DNA from: Dasyornis broadbenti
Lineage: Eukaryota; Chordata; Aves; Passeriformes; Dasyornithidae
DNA: 64,000 nt
NCBI GenBank assembly: GCA_013397935.1
Contig: VZRN01001118.1
Coordinates: 82,351-146,350, forward strand
Direction of reading: 5' to 3'
The notes beneath the pieces were generated by a model, which had not been told where the DNA came from, did not search any database, and was given only the letters and a program-made list of their open reading frames with translations. Made by a program: the position numbers and the translations under genes. Shown here in pieces: positions 37,581-49,600 of this stretch (positions are counted from its first letter, which is position 1; each line of letters opens with the position of its first letter).

Positions 37581-37759
37581 AAGCAAAGACTCAGGCCAAA
37601 ATTCTTGATCACTGACTTAGTGACTTAAAATCAACCAGTACGACTGTTTGATTTTCTCCCCTCGGGGAACAAAGAAGCAGAAAGAAGAGGTTTTGCTTGT
37701 GCGTGCAGATAAGGCTGTAAAATGCCATTGGCCCAGATGGGGAGACCTCGTGAAGCACT

Positions 37760-37965
37760 GATTCTACATCCACTGGCAACTCTGCCCCCCTGCTCCTTAC
37801 CCAAACTGTCAGTGATGAGTTTGTGGATGGTTCCCTGCTTTACTATCCAAATCCTTTCCAAGCCCATCACCTGACAAAAAGATTGAGGCAGGAAACAATG
37901 CACACTGCAACAAACATCATTTCCAGCCGTGTCCCTGAATCCTCTGATCAGAGTTTCCTGCCCTA
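37760..37965 (-). pseudogene. Ig-domain-like remnant (first in series)
   Basis: Within a 160-codon open minus-strand frame (37631-38113) the readings ETLIRGFRDTAGNDV, SVHCF, GLERIWIVKQGTIHKLI and DSLGKEQGGR resemble an Ig domain: 'a.g.dv.fsv.c' for strand B, 'h.LiI..l.keDgG.y' for strands E-F. The strand C Trp is not placed. No stop occurs in this frame, so this piece alone would not prove loss of function. An alternative is a chance open frame; orientation and position favour the Ig reading. Confidence 0.4.
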
Positions 37966-38551
37966 AGATGTCTAAGCTGTCAGGATTTCTGGCTCCTACT
38001 CTGTGATCCACAGACAAAATGAATTCAGTATTACGTGGATCTGTGCATCTGCCTAGATGAGCCACATGGTATGTACTGAAGGGTGCGCATTTGCATGCAG
38101 TAGATACATTCACTGATTACTCTGAAAATCAGAGACCATGAGAGCGAGAAGAGTGGGTGGTGAGAAGCCAACCTTTTAGGAAAGAGTGAGAGCCTACAGG
38201 CTGAGAAAATGGGTTAGCAAATGTGAAAACATCTTCATGGGAGACTGCAAAGGAAAATTTTGACAAAGCCAAGATCCGAAGCCAAACCTTAGTAAGACTG
38301 AGATTGTAGTAGTCTGGGAAAGATATGATCTATTCTGGTCTGATCTGTCCTTAGTTAGAAGCCCTTTATTACCACCAGGCCAAGTCCCATCAGGGTTTTG
38401 CAGCCTTTCATCATACTGACGATCCCATGAGCATTTTACCTACTTACCTTCTTGAGCCATATTCCTTCCACCTTTGCCTCACTCAGGAAAACACAACTTG
38501 TCAGGATCCCCAATTAAGAGTATGAACATCACACTCTTCATGGTTGCAAAT

Positions 38552-38710
38552 GTCACAGAATTATAGAATAGTTGGAAAGCACATATAAGGATCATCAAAT
38601 TCAATTCTCTGCTCCTTGCAGGATTACCCAAAACTAAACCATATGACAAAACATCAACCAGACACTTCTTAAACTCTGACAAGTCTGGTACTGTGTCTCT
38701 GGAAAAAATC
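38552..38710 (-). repeat. Old CR1 LINE fragment, 3' end
   Basis: The + strand reads 'tcacagaattatagaatagt', 'ttggaaagcacatataagga', 'tcatcaaattcaattctctg' and later 'cacttcttaaactctgacaa', matching reverse-oriented CR1 of an older subfamily. Divergence is clearly higher than in the copies at 35.8 and 36.9 kb. Confidence 0.7.
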
Positions 38711-41700
38711 CCAGTGGAAACATATGAACAGAAAAACTGTTCAGAATTGGCAGCTGAGCACTTCAAACATCAAGGAGGTGTTTAACAGCAGGGAGATCTC
38801 CTAATAAAATGGACATATCACAGGAGCAAAGTGGTTTAGTAAATTGGAAGAAATCCTGGGAAGAAAGGGGGATGGAAAAAGGCTGTTCCTAAGTAGTTTT
38901 TATCCTCCTTTATATGTGTTCACTCTAGGGTGTGCAGCTATAGGAATCCAAAAGCTGGAGCAGAAAATTGCCCCTTGGCACTGCTCCATTCCCATAGCTG
39001 GTCCAGAGGAGTTGTCAAACCAGCCAAATACTTCCTCGACTGCCTACACAATATTTGTATCTGAATCTGGACTCTGTGTGGGCAAAGATGAATCAGTAAC
39101 TAAGACACCAGACTACAGTTCCAGTGTGCACAGGAATCAGAGGCAGCTCAGACACAGCTTCCAGGCTGGCTGTGCCACAGAAGTGGTTTCTCTTACAGAG
39201 AAGTGACCAGGGATGGCCCCCATGCCATACTGTCCCTTCACACCACCCTGGCCATGGCCTACAGAGGGCACTCAGACACCAGGCCTGGTACCCATCCTGC
39301 AGGAGCCAGGGCATCACCTGACATAGAAAATGCAGGACCAGCTTCACAGAGACACGTCAGGGGTGGGCACTAGGGCAGATCCATTTTCCATGTGAGAAGA
39401 ATCTGCCTGCCCTCAAGCTGAGCTGCTTCTGGCCCCAGAAGTTTCCTTCCTACCATACCATCAACAGAATGTTGAGCTGTTACTGAACCTGTGAAGGATA
39501 TACTGCAATCATTTTATCCTCGTCCTACGTAGTTCATTTCAAAATGGTCTTAAAATGCTTTTCATGAAACACTCCTGGACATAGTTCAAAGCTGGTCCAC
39601 ATCTAACAGAAGTCACCTCAAAGACTAGCAGCCACTAAAATCCACACTCTAACTTTGAAATTCTCCTCCAGCCTATGCTGAGAGCATGAAGCAAAATTTT
39701 CCAACTTTTTTTACTGGCTTACTTAACAGCCTTGTATATTTTTGTAAAGATCATAGACTTAAGTTTACAGCATCAATAATGCTACTGCAAAATTAATTCA
39801 CAAAATAAATGTAATATTAAATATTTACCAGCTTCATGTTGTGCTGCTGGTCCTCAGCAGACTGCAGTCAAATGTCCCATGGATCACTTTAAAGAATCAG
39901 GAAAAGAATTCATTATGGCAACCTGGACTAAAATAAAACACATGATACATTTTACTAGGCTGCTTTAGGTGACAGGTGTAAGGGCTTAAGTGGAAGATTT
40001 ACTGCTTTATATTTCTACCACTTCATACAGCAAGGGGAAGACCTTCATCATTACCTTCATACTACCGAAAGGAGGTACAGACTAACATTTCGTGTTAAAC
40101 AATAGAAAGACTACAGATCGGTGTTATTTTACAAGTTTCCTAGGTGTTACAGCAAAGAAGCACTGCTCCATTGGAGAGTTCACTGAAGAACAGTGTAAAG
40201 ACTAAATATTCCTCCTCCTCTTCCTCTCGAGTCATCCACACTTACCTCCCACAGCTGCACTGGCACTGCTGCAGTGCCCATTAGAGTCTCTGTCCTGTGG
40301 TCACTCTGCAACCTCCCCAGTCACTCAGCTCGGCAGTATTAAATGGTGTGCTCTGCTCTCTTCCCTTGCCTCCTGGTGTACTCAGGAGACCTCTCTATCA
40401 CTCACCCATTCTTCATCCTTTTCAGGGTGACACCTTCAGGAGTTACACACTCCAGGACAGGCTTTTCTCTTCCTCTTCTTTTGGGTGTTCTTGAGATTGC
40501 TTACAAACTGAATTGGAACCCCAGGGAAAGGGATTGGCAAGAAAAAAATGGCACATACCAGCAAGCACCTTATAAATCAAAACAGGTGTCTTTGCCTTTG
40601 CAGGATATAACGTGCTCCTGTGCAAGAGAGATTTCAAGCTTGTGACTTCCAGTGTGAAAAGCAGATCTTGATGCTCCTCTGCTTGCCTGTCTACAGACTA
40701 GCTTTATGAGACTGTGGCTTCCAATTTTGTCACCCAAGCTCTGGGGTTTTGTGTCTCTGCTTTATGAATTTTGCAGCTCAAACCTTGCTGTCTCATATTT
40801 GATCCACCCACTGTGCAAAGATGTTTACTTTCTTCCCTTGTGATCAATGAAGAGCAGTGTTCTGTACAAGATCTCCAGTCTTAACACCTGAGTCTTTAAA
40901 ATAACTGGGCTGAAAACCCTTAATTTTCAAAGTATGGGCCATTCCATCATCAGTTGAATCATCATTAATACTTATCATTCCACTTCAACTCTTTCCCATT
41001 GAACTTCTAAGTGAAGATTTGCACTTTCTTTGCCAGGGTGATTTCAAGCACTGCTGTCTGTTGTTCAGTCACTTCCAGTGGTTCCTGTTCTGTCAGCAGT
41101 TAAGGAGCACACCTGTTAAAATACCAAAAAGACAAACATTCAGTCTTGTTATTTTTAGTTCTTGATATTCAAATTCCTACAGTAAATAGCAAAATGTCAG
41201 TGAAATACTTTTGATTTCTCAAGCGGTAGCAGAAAGATCAATTCACTCCTTTAACTCCAGTAAAAATTATTCTAACTACAGCTCATAATGCTCATTAAAA
41301 GTTGCACATAATCCTATAGGGCTGGTTATCAAAGACACTGCTTTTCTGTTCAGTTCTTCTGTGATAGCTCTGCTCCTTTTTCTCTCTTTTACCATGGGTC
41401 ATTGTAAAGTAAATAGTTTCAGTCAACTGCAGATGACATCTGCAAGCATACCTGGAACCATTTGACAGGTTGAAGGATGACTGCCATATTATTGGTTTAC
41501 CTGTCAAGAATGCTGCAATGCCTGGCACAGGATCACTGTGTGGTTAAGTACAGTAATCTAGCACACTACCAAATAGCTTGTGCCCAAGCCCTGCCTAGGG
41601 CTTAATCAAAAAGGTAAATATTATATTTAAAAGATGATGCTTATAGCAAAGCTCATCTTGAAGAGATGGTGCTGCTGCAATAAAAGGTAAGGCAGGTGGG

Positions 41701-43312
41701 CAGCATCACTGTTACTCAGCACTGATTTAAAGCAAGTTTGCTGTGTAAAATGTGGTTGGTTTTTTTTCAAAAAGCAGACATGCATTTGGCTGGGTAATAG
41801 GAAGCACATGAAGATGAAAAAAGATCATTGTCATTATGCCCTGGCCCATCCACTCACTCCAAAGTACTGCAACAGTGTTTGAGCAAATTTCACTTGCACT
41901 AAAAGGACAGTGCCAAGGTGCATTTTATCATTCCCATCTTCTCCACTAAAACCGGTCCAAATTCAGTAGTGACTCACACCCCTTCCACACTGACGTCAGT
42001 GGAGAATTTGGCCTATTATGTGTAATAACCAGGCTTCAAATTGAAATCTGCTCTCTCTTGAAAGGTGTTTTCACATGGACGCTCTGGTAATGGCAGGTTC
42101 ATTTATGACTTGTACAAGTTAGATTTCTGTTTGAGCCCAAAAAGACCAGTGAATCATGAATGTTGCAGAGACATTCAAGAAAAGATAGTTATAGTTTGGC
42201 CCACCAATTTTGACCCTCAAATGTTTGTCTGCAGTTGATGTTGACATTGTACAAAGGATCTCATGGGTCTGAGAACAAACATTACCAATCATTCTCTGCA
42301 CAACAGTTTCCTGTCAGTCACAGAAGACTGTAGGTGCCTAGGCAGGGGGTAGATTCTTCCATCCTGCTTCATCTCCCTCTACTTGCAGCAAATCTGCCCT
42401 TTGTCTAACTGCGAAGTTCTTACAAGCTTAGCTGGCAGTAAGCGGCCTAGCAATAGCCAAGCCAGACCTCTAGAGCTTACCTTTAGTCATAATCACAGAC
42501 ACTGCAGCTGGCATCAGTGTAGATACTGGACTCTGCAGACTTGTAGTTATCTGGGTCATCTCAGGAGCAGCAATCACATTGGAAAGAGAAAAAAACATAG
42601 AGAAAGCAATAAGCAAGACCTCTGTGTAGGCTGGGGTGGTAGGGAGTGGGTATGACAAATGTATTAGTGAATTCCTCTTTTTATTTGTGTTTATATCAGT
42701 GGTTTTTTAATCACTGAAGAAACTGACCTGTTGAAAACCCAGAATCTCTGAGGGCAGAAATTCTGAGGCCAAATCCAATTCCATCTCCTCCCTAAAGGTT
42801 CCTCACAGCCTACCTAAAGCCCCAGAAACAGACAAAAGTCTTTCCACTGATAGTGATGTATTTTGGATCAGGTGCATTCTTGGCCTAAGGCAGAAAACAG
42901 AAGCCACTTTTCTTCTCAGAGACATCCTTTTATCCTGATGCTCTGCACTGGAAGTGAGTATTCCCCCTGCACTGCATGAGGAATAGACACCAGAGGAAGG
43001 TGAATGGAAGCTGTTGGACTTAAGACTCTGAGGTACTATAGGAAAAGAAGAAGAGTTTGACCTGGCCTGACTGGCAGATTTGCCAACAAACGACTGCCTG
43101 AGAGAAGAGGTGAATTTGGGTGAATAAAGAGTTAAAGAAAGAGAAGAGAGAGGGACAGAGCAACAAAGGAAAAGAACAGAGGAAGGGTAGTACTTTTGAA
43201 ACCATGGGACATCACAAATTAAACAGGGATGAACTGGGATATGTGTCCTGAATAATATTATGAATTACTAAGATTTAGCATTGATTTTGCCTGACTGACA
43301 CTTGAAAGAAGG
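38711..43312. other. Intergenic stretch, no gene recognised
   Basis: No exon is supported. A 120-codon + strand frame (38844-39206) has no domain I recognise. A CT-rich patch lies at 40210-40230. The phrase 'cttccacactgacgtcagtgg' with 'gaatttggcc' at 41985-42013 is listed separately as an ancient repeat relic. Confidence 0.5.
41935..42015 (+). repeat. Relic of an ancient amniote interspersed repeat
   Basis: The phrases 'ccggtccaaattcagtagtg' and 'actgacgtcagtggagaatt', then 'tggcc', resemble the 'gaagtcaatgggagt ... aatttggcc' wording of an old repeat found across reptiles and birds. Borders and family are uncertain. Confidence 0.4.
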
Positions 43313-43787
43313 ACACTGACCTGCTGGAGCAAGTCCAGAGGAGGCCACCAAGTCAATCAGAGGGATGGAGCACCTCTCCTGTGAGGAAAAGCTGAGAGAA
43401 TTGGAATTTTTCAGCCTGGAGAAGAGAAGACTTCAGAGTGACCTAACTGTGGCCTTCCAGTGCCTGAAGGGAGCCTACAAGAAAGATGATGAAAGACTAT
43501 TTACAAGGGCAGTAATATAGTGATAGGACAACGGGGATTGGCTTCAGACTGAAAGAGAGAGGTCAGATATTAGGAAAAAAAATCTCTACTCTAAGGGTGG
43601 TGAAGCACAGAAACAGGTTCCCCAGAGGAGCTGTGGATGCCCCGTCCCTAGCAGTATTCAAAGCCAGGCTGGATGGTGCTCTGAGCAACCTGACCTGGTG
43701 GAAGATGTCCCTGCCCACAGCAAGGGAGTTGGAACAAGATGATCTTTAATGTCCCTTCCAACCCAGGCCATTCTATGTTTCTATGAC
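43313..43787 (+). repeat. CR1 LINE fragment, 3' end (475 bp)
   Basis: It opens 'gacactgacctgctggagca', followed by 'gaggaaaagctgagagaatt', 'gtgcctgaagggagcctaca', 'ccaggctggatggtgctctg' and ends 'cccttccaacccaggccatt', 'ctatgtttctatga'. This is a 5'-truncated bird CR1 in direct orientation with the 8-base tail repeat still visible. Confidence 0.93.
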
Positions 43788-46670
43788 ACACAAGAGGCAT
43801 TCAGGCCTCACTATGCTAAGCACAAAACTAAGTAACAAGAGTAACAGTTCTTGCTCTGCTGCTGTTTTTCTGTTGATCAGAAACACTGCCCTATCTGCAC
43901 ACAGACAGTATTTCAAATACAAAAAGTATTTGGAAGTGGCGCAACTGCAGCAGGCCGACTGCAAACTAGAACATTTTTATTGTTGCTGAGGAATACTCTA
44001 ATGCCTAAGTTTTCCTTTTTTAGCTTTTACTGTGTTTAGTAATAAAAAAAATAATGAGCTAATCGCACATGCTTCTTAAAAATACTGTCAAAATCATTCT
44101 GGATCCTTCTTCTATTGGTATCCACCCTCTCTTTTCCTTGTTACATTAGGGCTTGGTTTGCTTTTAACTTTAACTGAGAATATTGCTTTGTCTCCTAAAA
44201 TTCAAGAATAAACATTGGAATTAATGAATGAATGAGCGCAATAGAGCAGGGGCCTGTTACTTACTTTCTCTCTTTGAGTTTATTTTAAATCATGGTTTCT
44301 TTTCCTGTCTGCTTTATAGAAGAGATTAGATTAACCTTGCTTTATTTTACTTACTATACTTCTTACAACTTTACATCCATCACAGATACCACTCCAGAAT
44401 GAAATTCTTTCATTAGTAGGTCTCTGCACACTGACAGGAATGATTTGTGACTTTTTGTGATAATATATCTCAAAAAATAAAGACTCATATGATCTTTCTG
44501 TCACTTTAGACAGTCACAGATCTGTCATATGGGAGAGATTATACATGATGGAAAGGCTTATTTACTTATGCATTAAAGGTCACATTCTTCCAGCCCCAGC
44601 CAAATCATTCAATCATTTTGCATAAACAAGAACTGCTGTATTTAAATCAATAAGGACAAGCTTCCAGCAGCTAAAATGAACAGCAGCTTTCCCACTGATC
44701 TGACTGATCCATGAAAAATCTCTAAAAACAGTGAGGATGAATATAGGAAACTGCAGTTTACACCTCTTTTTGTTTGCCACTCTTCTGGTTATAGAAGATG
44801 ACAGATGTATTTCCTTGCATGAGGTGAGTGAATATACCTAAGAGCACCTGGAAATACAGTCAGTTATCGGCATGTACTAGCAAAAGGTCTTCCAGAAAAA
44901 ATATTTTTTACTCACCCTTGGGTGTTGTTAATGGACAAGGTTTTCCCATAAATTCAGAAAAGCTTTCTCCAGCAAGGATCTCAAAGGAGCATGCCAGAAT
45001 GCTGCACAACTTCAACAAGTCAGAAGACTTCCTGGAAAACACTTCTTTGTTTGGAGGAAAGGTATGTTAACTCAGCAAACAGCAAGGTACTGTCTGCAGG
45101 ATTTATTTATCAGGAGTGGAAAAGAGTGGATACAACAAGAAGCCCCAAAATATAAAGCTGCTGCTCATCATCTAAACTCTTGAGAGAGAAAGGTTTGTGC
45201 AGCAGAAGAGTGCTGGCTGCCTGTAGGAGGCTGATGATCAATTCCTCGCTTTTTTTCTGAATTTCTGCAGGATTTTGAGAAAGCAGTTTGCTCTCTCTGT
45301 ATATATCTTGTCATCCAGACAATGAGAAAATTGGGCTGCCTTGCTGTGCAGGAAGTTCTGTAAGGTGCTTTGATGTCAGATGTCATTCAAGAAGGCATCA
45401 CAACTGGGTGTATCAAAAAGCCCATTAGAACTTACCCTGTTCTGCACAAGCTGTACTAAGCTCATGAGCGCTGCTCATGCCCTGTATCTAGGTAAATGTC
45501 CATAGTCTAAGACAAATCCTTCTGCTTTAAACTGTTTAATTGCATAAAAATTCAAAGAGCTACATTCTTCTATCACAATGAGGCCATTTAGTTTGTTTTA
45601 GTATTAACTAGTTGTTAAGTTCAAGTAAAACTTGGGTTGTTTTTTTTTTTTCAAAAACTGACTGGTAAGGAGCTGTCACTGAATACTGATTTCTAAAGCT
45701 CCATGAAAACACCTCTCCAAAGCTGAGTTATTTTTCTGTGGGTAATAGCGAAATGTCTCCATTTCACACTAGGAAAATCAGCAGAAACTCAACTACCAGC
45801 TTGAGTTATTTCAGTTTATTCATTTAGACTATTTCACTGCACTTCTTTCTAATCAAGGACCTCCCCAGCTCTCCAAATTTTATCACATCCAAGCACATAC
45901 CACATCTGTATGGGCCTGTGCACACCCTACTCCCAGTGGCTGTGGGTGGGAGCAGTGTCATTGTCCTCGCTGCAGTGCCAAGACAGTAAGAAGGCTGCTC
46001 TAAACCAAGATAATCAAATCAAGACAAAACATTTCTAATAAAAGGCTGATGCAGGGGCTGATGTAGTCTTGCAACAGCAGTGCTGGCCTATGAGAAGAAT
46101 AAAACTACACACTCTCCCCTCAGATGAAGACAAAACTCACCGCACAAATGCATCTCACCTTTTGTCAGCTTGGTGTGCATCACCTGGGGAGGCCATGTGA
46201 CCATACTGTAGGAAAAAGTTCTGCCACCAGATACCTGTTTCCAGTGGCACCTCTGGTGTCCACAGCTGTTCCAAGATTGGTCCATGTGTGGAGGGCAGTT
46301 TGGGGAAACTGGACTATTTGATTGTAGTCCTTGAGGGATGAGTATTAGTCATCTAGAAACTGTAGTTCCCTAGTTTTAAAAAGTACTCTGTGGCAAGACA
46401 GACACAGTAAGGAATTGTAGCCTCTGACACAGTTGTTATGCTGCTGAAAGACCTCGGGGCAGAAGAAAATCAACCCAAGAGCCTTTCCAAGACTTGGGGG
46501 CACAAATGATTAAGCTAGGATTATGCATGCCAGCCTAGAAGATAAAGCCCACAGGAAAGACAATGTTAAGGCCATATGACCTTGAGACTTTGATTTGTTG
46601 CCAGCAGGAATTATAGATATGCCAGAAGTGCTCTGTTTTGGGCATCATCCCAAGGAGATTCTTTTTCCTT

Positions 46671-46692
46671 ATCAGAATATGCATATTCTGAT
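46671..46692. repeat. Perfect 22-base palindrome
   Basis: The segment begins ATCAGAATATG and is its own reverse complement over all 22 bases. The flanking bases do not extend the symmetry. No partner element or gene border is visible. Confidence 0.9.
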
Positions 46693-49600
46693 CTTCATGC
46701 TGAGCTGGCTTTTGCCATCCAGGACTGCCTGTATGATACACAAATGTTCTGTCTCCTTATGCCTGGTCTGCCCAAAGGTGTTCCCGCCCCCTTTGCCACC
46801 CTCTCTCACGGTCCTGTTCTCACCCTTTTGTTCCAGTGTACCATTGGTCATTGGTGCTTGTGACAGCAATGATTTGGACTGGTTTGGAAGAGATGAGATG
46901 TTGCTCTATAATCCCAGAGGCCCTTGAAAACAATGTATCTTGTGCTCAGCCATTATGGGGCAAATCCACAGCAGCAGCACCAAGTGCTAAAATGAGAAAG
47001 GATGCTGCTTTGCTCACCTGCTCTACTGCTCTGCATGCCTTCAGATTTGGATTTTTGAATCCTACAAAAGCTCACAGTGACATGGTATAAAAGTCAGACA
47101 ACCATCAGTGTCTCCTTTCGCCTTAAAAATGGAATTCCCTTTACTTAGATTTCTTTTCCCTGATCAAAATTTTCATCCTTGGCCACAAATTTTTTTGAAC
47201 ATGAAAATTAGTTACACTTCAGAGTGTTACTTTACAAGCCTCCTTTCTTGGAAAGGGAAGGAAAGGAAAAGCAAAACAGATATGAGTCTAAAGGTATTGG
47301 ACTCACAACCAATTTCTACCCTGCCTGACCACAGCCACATAACACAAAGTATTATGACATTCTTGAGAATATATGTTCATGTAAATTTTACCTTTTTATC
47401 CCACCTGATAAGGTCCTGGTCATTCCTACCAAGACACAGGAGCTTTCACGACCATTACTGACCCTTCTGTGTCCCTCAGCTCACTCAAAGTTGTGTAGCT
47501 TGTTGCATTCCTAGGAAGATGCCTGGATCCCTTTACACTGGGCAAATATGGCTTTGAGTAGTTCATAATTTAAATACACACTGGCCTCTGGTGGGCTGTG
47601 TTGTTACATCCTTTGCACTGACTTCAGCAGTTTCTCATTCTTGGAATAATAGGACAATAAAACTTCAAGTATGATGCTAAAAGGAATAAACCTTCTGCAG
47701 GTCCTGTTTATAAAAGGATACTTGTTTATTTAAAAAGAAACATTACCACCCCAATCCCAGGTTTTCTTATGATTGATTTTGACACTATTTCAAAACTTTG
47801 ATCAAAGGCAGACTATGAAACAATTTAGCTGAGGTTTTTTTTATGCTAAAATCAAAATATGTGGATCCAGGTTTCAAACAGTTAAACATTCAAAAAATTC
47901 TGCTTTGATGTTTAAGCCATTCCCCAGTGCTGCTTTCACACTTCCAGGCTTTGGCTTTGTTTATTTTAAAATTGTACATGCAGCACTTTCTATCATTTCC
48001 AAGTCCCGCCAGTTCATTCAGTTACTCAAGCAGGGACTTGGTGCTTTAGAAAATCAATTCACAGCTTTAGATTAGAGGTCATTCTGTAATCAGATCTCTT
48101 CTATTTCTTAATAAATATGAGATTCTGCCACCCTTCTTCATATGGAGTAGGACTTCATTCCCAATCGGAAGGGTACTTGTCAAGGGAGGGAATGAATTAT
48201 AGATCTCAGCTTGTATATTTAGCTCTTTTTTACTTTACTGATGTTAACCACAGCATTGCTGACATAGTGCAGGAGATTGTTTCAGGTGGACAATGCCTAT
48301 ACATTCTGCAGGACACAAACTACTTATCTTGCTTACAACAAAGGTTTAATAAAATATAGTGGCAATAAACTGCTTAAATGACCACACCTGATTTCTGTTT
48401 GGGACAGAATGCTGTTACCTACTCCGTATTTATATCAAATTCAATTGAAAAGGGAGTCTAGTGCAGGAAACACTTCGGTTATGCTCTGCAAAACATGGGA
48501 ACTTAGAAAATCAAAGAATGCAAAAATCTAGCCAGCTTCCACAGGCTGATAAGAATAATTGTAGGGGTAAACTCTGGAAAAAGCAATGGACCCCAGCCTC
48601 CCATCCCCCCAGGAATATACCACTTTTTCCTGAAGACTTTTAGGTGATTTCTGCTAGTCTAGGAAAGACAGAGGAAGGTGAAAAGTTTAACAAAAACCAA
48701 GAAAAAACAGTGCACAGACTGAAACATTATCAACTTTTCCAGTGAGCAAAAAATAGCACATAGAGACTGCCAAAATAAACATATGCTGTTTCACAGGCTA
48801 AAGAAGGAATCCAACAAGACAGACACTCTGTGCTCCCTTGTCTGGAAGCTTGTGTTCTATTAACACAGATCAAATCAGAAGTGTGTGGAAATGGGACTGG
48901 TCACGTTGTAAAGTGGGTAAGGTGTTATTTATTGCTTGTTTAATAAACGTGTGAAGAAACCAACCTTCACTTATCTCTTCAGTATTCTACTTCAGGAACT
49001 AGAGTCCAACTTAGCTACAGAGAAACCTGGTTTCTGGACTGGAAGTGGTTTTTTCCCCAACGAAAACCAAAACACTGCCAAAACAATCCAATTGCTCTCA
49101 CCTATCCAGTCTGACACCTTGACCTTTGTGTTGCCTGAGTGTTTGCTTTCTGTATTCCTCACAACATCTTAAATACCAAGACAACTGCGGATGTAGTAAA
49201 ACCAAGCACATATGGCTTTCCCTCTTTTGAGATAGAAGGAGTCAAAGCTAATTTACAAGAGGAGGTTTCCATTGTGCATTACTAGTTTTGACTTAATTCC
49301 TGACAGGCCTCCTTGTGTTGTCCACTTCAGAGGCAAAGGAGCTAAACACATAAAGGAGATCTATGCAGGACTTTTCCCCTCTGATCCCTGGAGAGAAGTG
49401 TTGCCTTTGCCTTTTCAGAGGAAAATTGCATCTGCTACTCAGGAACTCAGGGAATTAAAGTCAGACATAATAAACATCTTCGACTCAGGCAAACAGAACA
49501 GTTTCTCAATGGAGAAATGCCATTTGTAAGATGCACACAACTGCCTATTTCTATGCCCAAAATTCTGGGATGAAGACGTATGCAGAAGAGCTTGAGCCCT

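Larger units (their letters stand above)
26240..37965 (-). pseudogene. IGSF22: Decayed Ig/FN3 gene, probably IGSF22
   Basis: A run of at least seven minus-strand fragments has Ig I-set or FN3 wording, lies in one orientation and sits between TMEM86A and PTPN5, where mammals carry IGSF22 on the strand of PTPN5. In transcription order: Ig (37.9 kb), Ig (36.2), FN3 (33.7), FN3 (31.6), FN3 (30.6), Ig (29.0), FN3 (27.7), Ig (26.4). The ending FN3-FN3-Ig-FN3-Ig is the order of the C-terminal half of myosin-binding protein C, a related family. Stops interrupt the 36.2, 31.6, 29.0 and 27.7 kb pieces, and frameshifts occur in others. A CR1 insertion cuts one exon. Splice sites survive at several borders, so this is not a processed copy. 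Between the listed pieces the DNA is intronic or too decayed to read; many exons of a gene of this size are unaccounted for. The IGSF22 name rests on synteny and domain content, not on an alignment. Confidence 0.65.
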
